A stretch of 64,000 nt of DNA from Actinotalea sp. JY-7876 (GCF_014042015.1 NZ_CP059493.1:2480001-2544000); one strand, 5' to 3'. Shown: positions 42,889 through 52,220, counted from the stretch's first letter. Made by a program: numbers and translations. The notes: generated by a model not told the origin, from the letters alone.

Positions 42889-43833
42889 GTGCGCCTGACG
42901 ATCGTCATCCCCTGCTACCGCTCCGCGGCCACCCTCGGCCCCCTCGTCTCGGCGATCCTCGGCGCACACGGCGCGGGTGAGCTCGGGAGCGGCGTGGCCG
43001 GGCTCGAGATCATCCTGGTCGTCGACGGCAGCCCCGACGAGACCGCGGCGGTCGCCCGCTCTCTCGCGGCCGACCACCCCGAGGTCCGCGCTGTGGAGCT
43101 GCGGCGGAACTACGGGCAGCACAACGCCCTGCTCGCGGGGATCGCCCGGGCGCAGGGCGACGTGGTCGTCACGATGGACGACGACCTGCAGCACCGGCCC
43201 GGCGAGATCCCGTTGCTGCTCGCCCCGATCGCGGCCGGCGACGCCGACCTCGTCTACGGCGTCGCGCGTGTCGAGGAGCACGGCGCGGTGCGCTCGGCGG
43301 CGTCGCGGACCGTCAAGCGAGGGCTGGCGCTGGCCGGCGTCCCCAACGCCGAGGACGTCAGCGCCTTCCGCGCCTTCCGGACCGAGCTGCGCGACGGGTT
43401 CGCGCGCGTGGACGACCCGTACATCTCGCTGGACGTCCTGCTGTCGTGGGCGACGACCTCGGTCGTGCGCGTCACCGTGCACATGGACCAGCGCACGGTC
43501 GGGACGTCGTCCTACAGCCTGCGATCGCTCGCGCGTCACTCCATCAACATGATCACCGGGTACAGCAACATCCCGCTGCGCGCGGTCGCCTGGCTCGGCG
43601 GACTCTGCGCTGCGGTGGGGGTCGTGCTCGGCGGCGTCGTGCTCTGGAAGTGGGCGGCCGGCGAGACGACAGTGGCCGGCTTCACGACGATCGCCGCCAT
43701 GGTGGCCGTCTTCTCGGGCGCCCAGATGCTGTCCCTCGGGGTGATCGGGGAGTACCTCGGCCGCCTGCACACCCGCAGCACGGGCAAGCCCACGTACCTC
43801 GTGCGCGCCGACTCCGGCATGGACCGGCGGTGA
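42889..43833 (+). CDS. GtrB-like polyprenyl-phosphate glycosyltransferase
   Basis: The 314-residue GT2 enzyme has LTIVIPCYRSAATLGPLV, ILVVDGSPDET, LRRNYGQHNALLAG, the GtrB metal motif VTMDDDLQHRPGEIP, a conserved VGTSSYSLRSLARHS segment and two C-terminal transmembrane helices (about 225-285). This is the bactoprenol glucosyltransferase arrangement, charging a lipid carrier with a single sugar. GTG 42889 is chosen by family N terminus; GTG 42862, overlapping the GtrA stop, is possible. It overlaps the next gene by 4 bp. Confidence 0.9.
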   Translation: MRLTIVIPCYRSAATLGPLVSAILGAHGAGELGSGVAGLEIILVVDGSPDETAAVARSLAADHPEVRAVELRRNYGQHNALLAGIARAQGDVVVTMDDDLQHRPGEIPLLLAPIAAGDADLVYGVARVEEHGAVRSAASRTVKRGLALAGVPNAEDVSAFRAFRTELRDGFARVDDPYISLDVLLSWATTSVVRVTVHMDQRTVGTSSYSLRSLARHSINMITGYSNIPLRAVAWLGGLCAAVGVVLGGVVLWKWAAGETTVAGFTTIAAMVAVFSGAQMLSLGVIGEYLGRLHTRSTGKPTYLVRADSGMDRR

Positions 43834-46175
43834 GCGCGCCGGCGGGCGCAGCGGTCGAGGGGCGAGTCACCGGCCCCGTCACGTCCGGGCGGGCTCGGCC
43901 GACGGGTCCGGCACGCCGCGCGCTGGCGTACCTGCCCACGGTGGTCGCGGTCCTGGCCTGCCTCGCGGTGCTGAGTCGCTACGGGACGCCGGTCCCGGTC
44001 GCCGTGGCGTTCCTCCTCTACCTGGGCCTGATGGTCGCGCTTCCCGGGACGCTCGTGTGGCGTGCGGTGCGAGGCGACCAGGTCTCCTTCACCGAGGACG
44101 TGGCGCTCGGGTCGGCCGTCGGCCTCGCGGTCCAGGTGTTGCTCGCCCTCGCCCTGGCGCCGTTCGGGCTGTCGGGCTGGTCCTGGGTCTGGGCGCCCGT
44201 CGCGGTCGCGCTCACGGCCCTGCACCCGCGTCTGCGCCGGGTCTGGTCGCGGCCGACCGCCTCCCCGGGCTCCGCGCTGGGCGCCTGGGTCCAGGCGGGC
44301 GCGGTGGTGGCCGCCGCCGTGTGGCTGGGCGCGACAGCGATGGCGAACAACATGATCGCCTACGTCGACGGATCGGGGCCGTGGAGCCGCGGCGTCCCCG
44401 TGACCGCCTACGTCGATCTCCCGTTCCACCACGCGATCGCCTCGGGCGTGATGGACCACTTCCCGCTCGTGTACCCCTACCTGTACGACGAGCCGCTCCG
44501 CTACCACCTCTTCGTCTACGAGCACCTGGCGGGGGCCGCCGCGGTCACGGGCATCGACCTCACGTGGCTCGTGTACCGGCTCGACCCGCTGCCGCTCGTG
44601 GCGCTGGGCATCGTGCTCGCGGGCGTCCTCGCGCGGCGACTCTCGGGGATCCCTGCCGCGGCGCCCCTCGCGGCGGCGGTCGTGACCCTCTCGGCCGCCG
44701 TGCCGGTGTACGGGTGGATCGACTACCCCTTCCAGAACCCGGGTTTCCTGCACTTCGCCACCTACCGGAGCCCCACCCAGACCTTCGGCATCCCGCTCTT
44801 CCTGGCGGCCGTCACGGTCACGGTGATGCTGGTCCGGGACGAGCGCCGCGGCTGGCGTGGGCGCGCCGGGCTCCTCGCGACGTTCGCCGTGCTCGCGCTG
44901 GCCGCGGGCGGCTCCAAGAGCACCTTCCTGCCGGTCCTCGTCTGCGGGCTCCTGCTCGCCCTCGCCGTGAGCCTGCTGCTGCGCGACCGCAGGTGGCGGA
45001 TGTCCGCCGGGCTGACCGCGGGTGCCACCGCGTGCTTCGCCTTCGTCGCGGTGGTCCTGCTCGGCGGCGCGGCGGGCAGCCTGACCATCGCGCCCCTCAA
45101 CCTCGTCCACTCCTTCGCCCTCACCCAGCAGGTCGCGGACCCGGCGTTGACCAGCCACCGCGTCCTCATGCTCGGGCTCGGCCTCGTCTCGTGGCTCCTG
45201 GCGGGTGCGGGTGTCGTGCTCCTGGCCACCCGGCGCACGATGCGCGACCCGGCGCTGTGGCTCGTGGTCGGCGTCGCCGTGGCCGGCGTCTGCGGATCGC
45301 TGCTCACGTCCGCGAACGGCCTGAGCCAGCTGTACTTCCTCTACGCCGCGTGGCCGGTGCTGGGTGTGCTGTCGGCATGGGGCCTGGCGGCCGCGGTCAG
45401 GCGTGCGCCGCGCGCCGGGATGGCCCTGGTGACCGGCGCCCTGCTCGCCGGTGCCGTCGTGCTCCGGCTCGTGCAGTCGCTCGACGGGCCCGAGGCACCT
45501 GAGCGGATCGTGCCGCTGATCCCGCTCCGTGCCCTGGGCACGCCGTGGCTCATGCTGCTCGCCATGTGCCTCGTCCTGGCCTGCGCCGCCGCTGGTGCGC
45601 GCCTGGTCCGGCGCCGCCCGGGCGGACTGCCGCCGGTGACCGTCGCGCTCGTCGTGCTGGTCGGGCTCCTCGTCGGCGGGTCGCTGGCACAGCGCTCGGA
45701 GGAGGTCGTGGCGGCCGCGCGCGCCGTGGTCGGCGGGACGCCCGGCAGCCCCGAGGGCTGGCCCGTCCCCCGTGACGGCGCCCTCGCCGCACTCCTCGTC
45801 CGCGACACCGCCGCCGCGGACGACGTCGTCGCGACCAACGCGCACTGCTACGGCCCGCCCGAGGCGTGCGACGCCCGGCACTTCTGGGTGGCCGCGCTCA
45901 CCGAACGCAGGGTGCTGCTCGAAGGCTGGGCCTACCCTGAGGGCTTCCGCCCGGGCCAGACGCGCACGAGCCCGTTCTGGGACCAGGAGCGGTACGCCCA
46001 CAACGAGGCCGTGTTCACGGACCCCTCGCAGGACGCCGTCGACCTGCTCGCGGACCGCTACGGCGTCCGCTGGCTGCTCGTGGACCGGACGATCTCGGTC
46101 GAGGACCCGGCACTCGCGCGGTACGCGACGCTGGTCCACGAGACCGACGGGGCCGCGGTCTACCGCATCGACTGA
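43830..46175 (+). CDS. Large polytopic membrane protein, GT-C-like glycosyltransferase candidate
   Basis: The 781-residue protein has about 13-14 transmembrane helices and a first large extracytoplasmic loop with DGSGPWSRGVPVTAYVDLPFHHAIASG and DEPLRYHLFVYEHLAG, acidic positions like those of GT-C catalytic loops, plus a soluble C-terminal domain (about 640-781). Placed after GtrA and GtrB-like genes, it fits the third component of a Gtr system: the enzyme that moves the sugar from the lipid carrier to a polymer outside the membrane. GTG 43830 overlaps the previous stop by 4 bp. Confidence 0.8.
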   Translation: MSAPAGAAVEGRVTGPVTSGRARPTGPARRALAYLPTVVAVLACLAVLSRYGTPVPVAVAFLLYLGLMVALPGTLVWRAVRGDQVSFTEDVALGSAVGLAVQVLLALALAPFGLSGWSWVWAPVAVALTALHPRLRRVWSRPTASPGSALGAWVQAGAVVAAAVWLGATAMANNMIAYVDGSGPWSRGVPVTAYVDLPFHHAIASGVMDHFPLVYPYLYDEPLRYHLFVYEHLAGAAAVTGIDLTWLVYRLDPLPLVALGIVLAGVLARRLSGIPAAAPLAAAVVTLSAAVPVYGWIDYPFQNPGFLHFATYRSPTQTFGIPLFLAAVTVTVMLVRDERRGWRGRAGLLATFAVLALAAGGSKSTFLPVLVCGLLLALAVSLLLRDRRWRMSAGLTAGATACFAFVAVVLLGGAAGSLTIAPLNLVHSFALTQQVADPALTSHRVLMLGLGLVSWLLAGAGVVLLATRRTMRDPALWLVVGVAVAGVCGSLLTSANGLSQLYFLYAAWPVLGVLSAWGLAAAVRRAPRAGMALVTGALLAGAVVLRLVQSLDGPEAPERIVPLIPLRALGTPWLMLLAMCLVLACAAAGARLVRRRPGGLPPVTVALVVLVGLLVGGSLAQRSEEVVAAARAVVGGTPGSPEGWPVPRDGALAALLVRDTAAADDVVATNAHCYGPPEACDARHFWVAALTERRVLLEGWAYPEGFRPGQTRTSPFWDQERYAHNEAVFTDPSQDAVDLLADRYGVRWLLVDRTISVEDPALARYATLVHETDGAAVYRID

Positions 46176-46180
46176 GCCGC

Positions 46181-46199
46181 GCCCGTCGGCCCGACGGGC
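46181..46199. terminator. Hairpin between convergent GT-C-like and flippase genes
   Basis: GCCCGTCG and CGACGGGC form an 8-bp stem with a 3-base loop between the two stop codons; it can serve either strand. Confidence 0.5.
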
Positions 46200-46202
46200 C
46201 GG

Positions 46203-47648
46203 CTACCGGGCAGGGTTCGACCGCAGACCGCGTCGCACGGCCAGCGCGCCGCCGACGCCGAGCACGAGCGCGAGGGCCACGCGGGCCAGGGCCCACGCGC
46301 CGTCGACCGGCAGGACGACCCCGGCCGCCGTGACGCCGAGCCAGACGAGGGTCACGACGGGCAGGAACGGTGGCCACCACGGGTGGTCCGCGACCCGCCG
46401 CTGGAGCAGGGTCGTGAGCACCGCGAGCCCCAGGTAGGTCACGAGGTAGCCGACCGCCACGGCCGTCACGCCCCAGGCCGGGGCGAGCCACGCGGCGACC
46501 GCGATACCCACGAGCACGGCGGTCGGCGTGGTCAGGGCGAGCGCCCCGGTCCGACCGCGCGCGAAGACGAGGTGCCCGCTCGCGAGGTACACGACGGACG
46601 GCAGGGCGGCGGCCGACGCCAGCGCGACTGCGGGGACCAGCTCGTCGGGGGCGTAGGAGGCGGGTGCGGCGAGCCGCAGCAGCCACGGCGCGAGGAGTCC
46701 CACGCCACCGGCCAGCACGGCGGTGACGGTGGCGATCGTGCGCGTCGTGCCCGTGAGCACCTCGCCGCGGCGCTCGGGTGCGGCGCGGTAGACGAGCGGC
46801 GCCCAGGCGTTGTTGAGGCCGGCGGTCACGACCGTCGCGCCGGCGCCGATCGTCAGCGCCACGTTCGCGCGGCCGCCCTGGTCGAGGAGCCGGTCGGCGA
46901 CGACGACCAGTCCCGCGAGCGCCACGTAGAGGCTCACCTGGTGCGGCACCGTCGGCAGGCCGATCCGCATCGCGGCACGCAGGCCGGCCCTCTCCGCACG
47001 GACGGGGCCGGAGCCCAGCGCGAGGACCAGGCCGGCCAGCCCCGCGAGGACGTAGCCGGCGGCGACCCCGCTGAGGTAGACGGTGGCCGTGCGCTCGAGC
47101 AGGACGAGCCCCGCGAGCCCGGCCGCCGGACCGGCGAGGCTCGCCGTGACGGCGAGCCCGACGAAGGCGCCGGCCCGGTCGGCGCCCCGCAGGTACGCCT
47201 GGGCGACCACCATCCAGGCGCCGCCGAGGCACGCGACGACGGCGAGCAGGAGCGCCGGGGACGCCGGCCGCCCGAGCAGGGCCGGTGCCCACCAGCCCAG
47301 CGTCGACGCCGCGACGAGCGTGAGCGCCGTGGCCAGCGCGGCGGCCTGCAGGACGAGGCCCCGCGCGCCGGGCGCGCCGGCCGCGTCGAGCACGTACTGA
47401 CGCGTGATCGCGGCACCCATCCCGAGCGCGACCAGGATGAAGCCGACCTGGACGACCACCGTCGCCACGGCGACCAGGTCGTACTGGTCCGCCGCGAGCA
47501 CGCGCGTCACCACGGGGATCACGGCCACGGCCGCCAGGGCGGGACCGGCGGTCGCGAGCGTGTAGAGCGCGCCGCGACCCAGCACCGTCGCCGAGTCGGT
47601 GCGGCCCGCGGCCCGGTCCGGGCCTCCTGCCGCGACCGGATCCGTCAC
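46203..47648 (-). CDS. Polysaccharide flippase (Wzx/MOP superfamily)
   Basis: The 481-residue protein has about 14 hydrophobic helices. It starts GRGALYTLATAGPALAAVAVIPVVTRVL and contains QYDLVAVATVVVQVGFILVALGMGAAITRQYV, the pattern of the polysaccharide-biosynthesis MOP flippases that move lipid-linked oligosaccharides across the membrane. It begins 8 bp after the pseC stop, so it belongs to the pseB-pseC unit and probably exports a pseudaminic-acid-containing unit. The direction of transport and the cargo are inferred. Confidence 0.87.
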   Translation of the reverse strand: MTDPVAAGGPDRAAGRTDSATVLGRGALYTLATAGPALAAVAVIPVVTRVLAADQYDLVAVATVVVQVGFILVALGMGAAITRQYVLDAAGAPGARGLVLQAAALATALTLVAASTLGWWAPALLGRPASPALLLAVVACLGGAWMVVAQAYLRGADRAGAFVGLAVTASLAGPAAGLAGLVLLERTATVYLSGVAAGYVLAGLAGLVLALGSGPVRAERAGLRAAMRIGLPTVPHQVSLYVALAGLVVVADRLLDQGGRANVALTIGAGATVVTAGLNNAWAPLVYRAAPERRGEVLTGTTRTIATVTAVLAGGVGLLAPWLLRLAAPASYAPDELVPAVALASAAALPSVVYLASGHLVFARGRTGALALTTPTAVLVGIAVAAWLAPAWGVTAVAVGYLVTYLGLAVLTTLLQRRVADHPWWPPFLPVVTLVWLGVTAAGVVLPVDGAWALARVALALVLGVGGALAVRRGLRSNPAR

Positions 47649-47656
47649 GCCACGGC

Positions 47657-48787
47657 CTAGCGGCCCGTGACTGCGCGGTGCACCTGCTCCACGACCCGGT
47701 CGACGTCGTCGTCGCTCAGGTCGGGGAACAGGGGCAGGGAGATCTCCTGGCGGTAGTACTCCTCGGCGTGGGGGCACTGCCCGCGCTGGTAGCCCAGGTC
47801 GGCGAAGGCGGGGTGCCAGTAGGCCGGGACGTAGTTGACCTGCACGCCGATGCCCGCGGCGCGCAGGGACTCGAAGACCTCGCGGCGCCGTCCGTCGAGC
47901 ACGCGCAGCGGGTACAGGTGCCACGCGGGGTCGGCCCGGTCGCGGTGGGCCGGGGTCAGCACGCCGTCCAGGTCCGCCAGGCCGGCGTCGTAGCGGGCGT
48001 GGATCTGCGCGCGGCGGGCCTTGAACGCCTCCAGGCGCCGCAGCTGGGAGGTGCCCAGCGCGGCCAGCACGTCGGGCAGGCGGTAGTTCAGGCCCAGCTC
48101 GTGGACCTCCTGGTGCCAGGGGCCCTCGTCGGGCCAGCGCTGCTCGGCGGGGTCGCGGACCAGGCCGTGGTTCTTGAACCGGCGCGCCCGCCGCTCCAGG
48201 CTCACGTCACCGGTCACCACGGCGCCGCCCTCGGCCGTGGTGAGGTTCTTGGTGGGGAAGAAGGACAGGGTGGTCAGGTCCGCGAACGACCCGACCGGCG
48301 CCCCGTCCCACGTCGATCCGATCGAGTGGGCCGCGTCCTCGACGAACAGCAGCCCGCGCTCGCGCGCCAGGGCGGCGAACTCGGTCGGTGAGGCCGGCAG
48401 GCCCGCGTAGTCCACCGCCGTGACCACCCGGGTCCGGTCGCTCAGCGCGGCCGTGGCCGCCGCCACGTCCAGGTTGCCCGTGTCCGGCTCGACGTCGGCG
48501 AAGACCACCGTCGCACCGTGCAGCGCGGCCGCGGCGGCGGTGGCCACGAACGTCAGCGGGCTCGTGACGACCTCGTCGCCCGGGCCCACCCCCGCCGCGG
48601 CATAGGCCACGTGCAGCGCCGCGGTCCCCGAGGTCACGCTCACCGCCGAGCGACCACCGGTGACCCGCGAGACCGCCGCCTCGAACGCGTCCACCGCAGG
48701 GCCGGTGGTCAACCAGTCGCTGCGCAGCGCCTCGACGACCGCGGCCACGTCCGCGTCGTCGATCGACTGGCGCCCGTAGGGCAGCAC
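47657..48787 (-). CDS. pseC: Pseudaminic acid pathway aminotransferase PseC
   Basis: PseC is the PLP-dependent enzyme that aminates UDP-2-acetamido-2,6-dideoxy-L-arabino-hexos-4-ulose at C4. The 376-residue DegT-family protein starts VLPYGRQSIDDADVAAVVEALRSDWLTTGP, typical PseC, and has TSGTAALHVA, DYAGLPA, VEDAAHSIGS and FFPTKNLTTAEGG with PLP Lys180, and ends with IPLF-type SLPLFPDLSDDDVDRVVE. GTG 48787 has GAGG 6 nt upstream and lies 8 nt after the pseB stop. Confidence 0.92.
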   Translation of the reverse strand: MLPYGRQSIDDADVAAVVEALRSDWLTTGPAVDAFEAAVSRVTGGRSAVSVTSGTAALHVAYAAAGVGPGDEVVTSPLTFVATAAAAALHGATVVFADVEPDTGNLDVAAATAALSDRTRVVTAVDYAGLPASPTEFAALARERGLLFVEDAAHSIGSTWDGAPVGSFADLTTLSFFPTKNLTTAEGGAVVTGDVSLERRARRFKNHGLVRDPAEQRWPDEGPWHQEVHELGLNYRLPDVLAALGTSQLRRLEAFKARRAQIHARYDAGLADLDGVLTPAHRDRADPAWHLYPLRVLDGRRREVFESLRAAGIGVQVNYVPAYWHPAFADLGYQRGQCPHAEEYYRQEISLPLFPDLSDDDVDRVVEQVHRAVTGR

Positions 48788-48795
48788 CGCGCGCC

Positions 48796-49779
48796 TCAGG
48801 CGAACCGCGCGACCATGTCGCGCAGCTCGTCCGGCTCCAGCCACAGGTCGTTGGTGTCCGACCGGTAGGTCCACCCGTCCGGGACCGGCTCCCCGTCCGC
48901 GGGCGCCTGGTAGCCCCAGCCGCTGACGTAGGGCATCACCACGTACCGGTCCCCCAGGCGCACCGTACGACGCGAGTCGTCCGGGGCGATCATCTCCTCG
49001 TGGAGCTTCTCCCCCGGCCGGATCCCGATCTCGTGCATCGGCGAACCCGGCGCGACCGCCTGCGCCAGGTCCGTGACCTTCATCGACGGGATCCGCGGCA
49101 CGTACAGCTCACCGCCGGTCATCAGCTCGAACGAGTCCAGCACGAACTTCACCGCGTCCGGCAACGTGATCCAGAACCGCGTCATCCGCATGTCGGTGAT
49201 CGGGATCGAGGCCCCCTCGGCCGCCAACCGCCGGAACACCGGGATCACCGACCCCCGCGAACCCATCACGTTCCCGTACCGCACCACCGAGAACCGCGTC
49301 TCGTGCGCCGCCGCGTAGTGGTTGCCCGAGACGAACATCCGGTCCGCGCACAGCTTCGTCGCCCCGTACAGGTTGATCGGGCTGGACGCCTTGTCCGTCG
49401 ACAGCGCCACGACCTTCTTCACACCCGAGTCGATCGCCGCGTCGATCACGTTCTGCGACCCGTTGACGTTGGTCTGCACGAACTCGAACGGGTTGTACTC
49501 CGCCGTGTCGACCTGCTTCAGCGCCGCCGCGTGGACCACGTAGTCCACCCCGTGCATCGCCCGCTCCAACCGGTGCCGGTCACGGATGTCCCCGATGAAC
49601 CACCGCAGCCGAGGGTCGTCACCGAACTGCGCCCGCACCTCGTACTGCTTGAGCTCGTCACGGCTGAACACCACCACCCGCCGCGGGTCGTGATGATCCA
49701 GCACCTCACGCAAGAACGCCTTGCCGAACGACCCCGTCCCACCCGTCACGAAGATCGACGAACCGTTGAGCAAGGACAT
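48796..49779 (-). CDS. pseB: UDP-GlcNAc 4,6-dehydratase (inverting) PseB
   Basis: PseB dehydrates and C5-epimerises UDP-GlcNAc, the first step to pseudaminic acid. The 327 residues form an extended SDR: NAD(P)-binding TGGTGSFGK (12-20), FSRDELKQYEV, and HAAALKQVDTAEYNPFEFVQTNVNG. The STDKA block has D129/K130 and is followed by YGATK with Y138, matching the FlaA1/PseB catalytic residues. The ATG 49779 follows GGAGA. It heads the unit pseB-pseC-flippase and diverges from the cytidylyltransferase gene with 80 bp between starts. Confidence 0.95.
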   Translation of the reverse strand: MSLLNGSSIFVTGGTGSFGKAFLREVLDHHDPRRVVVFSRDELKQYEVRAQFGDDPRLRWFIGDIRDRHRLERAMHGVDYVVHAAALKQVDTAEYNPFEFVQTNVNGSQNVIDAAIDSGVKKVVALSTDKASSPINLYGATKLCADRMFVSGNHYAAAHETRFSVVRYGNVMGSRGSVIPVFRRLAAEGASIPITDMRMTRFWITLPDAVKFVLDSFELMTGGELYVPRIPSMKVTDLAQAVAPGSPMHEIGIRPGEKLHEEMIAPDDSRRTVRLGDRYVVMPYVSGWGYQAPADGEPVPDGWTYRSDTNDLWLEPDELRDMVARFA

Positions 49780-49859
49780 CCGCAGGTCTCCACGTGGGTC
49801 AGCGACGCATCCACCTGGACGCGTGGGACCCAGCGGTCCCGGTAGAGCATCATGGCACG

Positions 49860-50624
49860 GTGCAGACCCCGACCACCGTCGCCTCCGTGCCCGCGCCCCG
49901 CGTCGTGGCCGTCGTCCAGGCCCGCACCGGCTCGACCCGGCTGCCCGGCAAGGTCCTGCTGCCGCTGGCCGGTCGGCCGGTCCTGGACTGGGTGGTCCGG
50001 GCCGCACGGACGGCCACGGGTGTGGACCAGGTCGTGGTGGCCACGTCCACCGCGGCGGGCGACGACGCCGTCGCGGCGGCGGCCGCCCGGCTGGGGGTCG
50101 ACGTCGTGCGCGGCAGCGAGCTCGACGTGCTCGACCGCTTCGTGCAGGCCCGTGCCGCGACGCACGCCGACGCGGTCGTGCGCCTCACGGCCGACTGCCC
50201 GCTGCTGGACCCCGCCCTCATCACCCAGGTGGTCGCGGCGTGGCGCGCCACCCCGGACCTCGACTACGTCGCGACCACCCTCGTGCGGACCCTGCCGCGC
50301 GGCCTCGACGTGGAGCTGGTCTCCGCCCGCGGTCTCGCGCTGGCCGACGCCAACGCGCGCGAGCACCACCGCGTGCACGTGACGTCCTGGCTCTACGACG
50401 AGCCCGGCCGGTGCCGCGCCCTGGGCCTGGTCGTGAGCCCGGACGCGCACGACCTGCGCGTCACGCTCGACACACCGCAGGACGCCGAGCTGCTGCGTGC
50501 CCTGGTCACCGCGCTCGGCGACCGCCCGCCCGCCTGGCGCGACCTCGTCGCCGCGCTGCGCGCCGCACCCGAGCTCACGGCGCTCAACGCCGGGGTCGTG
50601 CAGAAGCGGCTCCACGAGGGATGA
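49860..50624 (+). CDS. SpsF-type cytidylyltransferase, predicted PseF
   Basis: The 254-residue protein starts VVAVVQARTGSTRLPGKVLLPLAGRPVLDWVVRA, the CTP-binding signature of SpsF/CMP-sugar synthetases, followed by VVATSTAAGDDAV, RGSELDVLDRFVQA and RLTADCPLLDP. In pseudaminic acid clusters this position is held by PseF, which makes CMP-pseudaminic acid; the SpsF-type sequence is an alternative form. GTG 49860 follows a TAGAGC element by 11 nt. The ATGA overlap couples it to the PseG fusion. Specificity is inferred from context. Confidence 0.85.
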   Translation: MQTPTTVASVPAPRVVAVVQARTGSTRLPGKVLLPLAGRPVLDWVVRAARTATGVDQVVVATSTAAGDDAVAAAAARLGVDVVRGSELDVLDRFVQARAATHADAVVRLTADCPLLDPALITQVVAAWRATPDLDYVATTLVRTLPRGLDVELVSARGLALADANAREHHRVHVTSWLYDEPGRCRALGLVVSPDAHDLRVTLDTPQDAELLRALVTALGDRPPAWRDLVAALRAAPELTALNAGVVQKRLHEG

Positions 50625-52216
50625 GCCACGTCCTCCTGCGCTGCGACGCGAGCGCCTCGGGCGGCGTCGGGCACCTCGTGCGCTGCCTCGCGCTGGCCGA
50701 GGCCGCGCGCGAGCACGGCTGGAGCACGACCCTCGTCGGGACCGTCGACGTGCCGCTCGGCCGGCGCCTCGTGGCGGACGCGGGCGTGCCCCTGGTCCCG
50801 CCGCCGCCCGTGCCCGAGCCCGCCGCGGCCGGCGCCGAGGGGGCGGACCTGGCCGCCCTCGCGCTCGAGCTCGACGCCGACGTCGTGCACGTCGACCACT
50901 ACGGGGTGTCGAGCGCGCTCCTCGAGCCGCTCCACCGGGCCGGCCTCGTGCTGTCCTCCATCCAGGACGGGACCTACGGCCGACGCGCCGCCGACGTCGT
51001 GGTCGACCCGACCCTCGGCGCCGAGACTGCGACGACCGGGGACGCGGGACCCGGCGAGGCGCTGCTCGGGGTGCGCTACGCACCCCTGCGCCACTCGGTC
51101 CGCCGCGCCCGGGCGGAACGCGAGGACCTCACGCGGGACCTTCGACCGGAGGGCCCCGCGGTGCTGGTGGTCATGGGCGGGACCGACGCCGCCGGGGTCG
51201 CGGCCGCCGTCGTCGCGCTGCTCGCCGCGGTCGTCGCCGACGGCGCACCCCTGGGCCGCCTGACCGTCGTCGCGCCCCCCGAGCGCCACGCGGACGTGCG
51301 GGCCGCGGCGACGCGGCTCCGGCCCGCGACGGACGCGGGCCCGGGCGTCGAGGTGGACCTTCGAGGTCCCCAGGACGACCTGCCGGCCCTCGCCGCGGCC
51401 TACGACCTGGTGGTCAGCGCCGCGGGCACCACGGTGGTCGAGCTCGCGTGCGTCGGCGTCGCCACCGCCGCGGTCGCGATCACGGCCAACCAGCACGAGG
51501 GCTACCGGCGCGCCGTCGAGGCCGGCATCGCGCTCGGGCTCGGCTCCGCGGACGACGTGCGCAGCGCGGCCCCCGCCGCGCGCGAGGCCCTGCGCACCGC
51601 GCTGGGCGAGCCCGGGGTGCGCCGACGTGTCGCCGACGTCGCGCGCGCGAGCGTCGACGGCGGGGGCGCCGCCAGGATCGTCGCGGCGTGGGACCGTGCA
51701 CGAGCGGCCGTCCCCCGCGTCGAGGCACGCCCGGCGACACCCGGCGACGGCGACCTGCTCCTCGCCTGGCGGAACGACCCGCTGACGCGCCGGGCGTCGC
51801 GCAGCACCGCGCCGGTCGAGCGAGCGGACCACCTGGCCTGGCTCGCGCGCGTGCTGGCCGACCCGGGCCGGGTCCTCCTGGTCGCCGAGGCCGCCGGCCG
51901 GCCGGTCGGCACCGTCCGCTTCGACCGCACCGAGCACGGGACCGCCGGCACCGGGGCGGAGCTGTGGGAGGTCTCGATCGCGCTCGCGCCGGCCGCTCGC
52001 GGTCGTGGACTGGGCCGGCACGTGCTGGCGGCGGGCGAGCGCGCGTGGCGTGAGCTCGTCGGGCCCCGCCCCGCCGTGCTCGCCCACGTGCGCCCGGACA
52101 ACCACGCCTCGGCCCGGCTCTTCCGCTCCGCCGGCTACGCCCCCGCGCCCGAGCTGGCCGACGACGACGTCGACGCCTACGTGCAGCGGCCGCCGGCCGC
52201 CGCCCCGCCGACCTGA
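50621..52216 (+). CDS. pseG: PseG UDP-sugar hydrolase fused to a GNAT acetyltransferase (PseH-like)
   Basis: The 531-residue protein joins two pseudaminic acid steps. Residues 1-360 are PseG-like, a GT-B-type hydrolase releasing UDP from the diacetamido-altropyranose. Its hallmarks are GGVGHLVRC with the catalytic-type His18, VHVDHYGV, VLVVMGGTDAAG and the UDP-binding VSAAGTTVVELACVG. Residues 366-525 are a GNAT domain (LLLAWRNDPLTRRAS, RGRGLG at 460-465, HVRPDNHASARLFRSAGY) resembling PseH, which acetylates the PseC product. No separate PseH gene is seen, so the fusion plausibly supplies both steps. Confidence 0.88.
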   Translation: MSHVLLRCDASASGGVGHLVRCLALAEAAREHGWSTTLVGTVDVPLGRRLVADAGVPLVPPPPVPEPAAAGAEGADLAALALELDADVVHVDHYGVSSALLEPLHRAGLVLSSIQDGTYGRRAADVVVDPTLGAETATTGDAGPGEALLGVRYAPLRHSVRRARAEREDLTRDLRPEGPAVLVVMGGTDAAGVAAAVVALLAAVVADGAPLGRLTVVAPPERHADVRAAATRLRPATDAGPGVEVDLRGPQDDLPALAAAYDLVVSAAGTTVVELACVGVATAAVAITANQHEGYRRAVEAGIALGLGSADDVRSAAPAAREALRTALGEPGVRRRVADVARASVDGGGAARIVAAWDRARAAVPRVEARPATPGDGDLLLAWRNDPLTRRASRSTAPVERADHLAWLARVLADPGRVLLVAEAAGRPVGTVRFDRTEHGTAGTGAELWEVSIALAPAARGRGLGRHVLAAGERAWRELVGPRPAVLAHVRPDNHASARLFRSAGYAPAPELADDDVDAYVQRPPAAAPPT

Positions 52217-52220
52217 GGCC

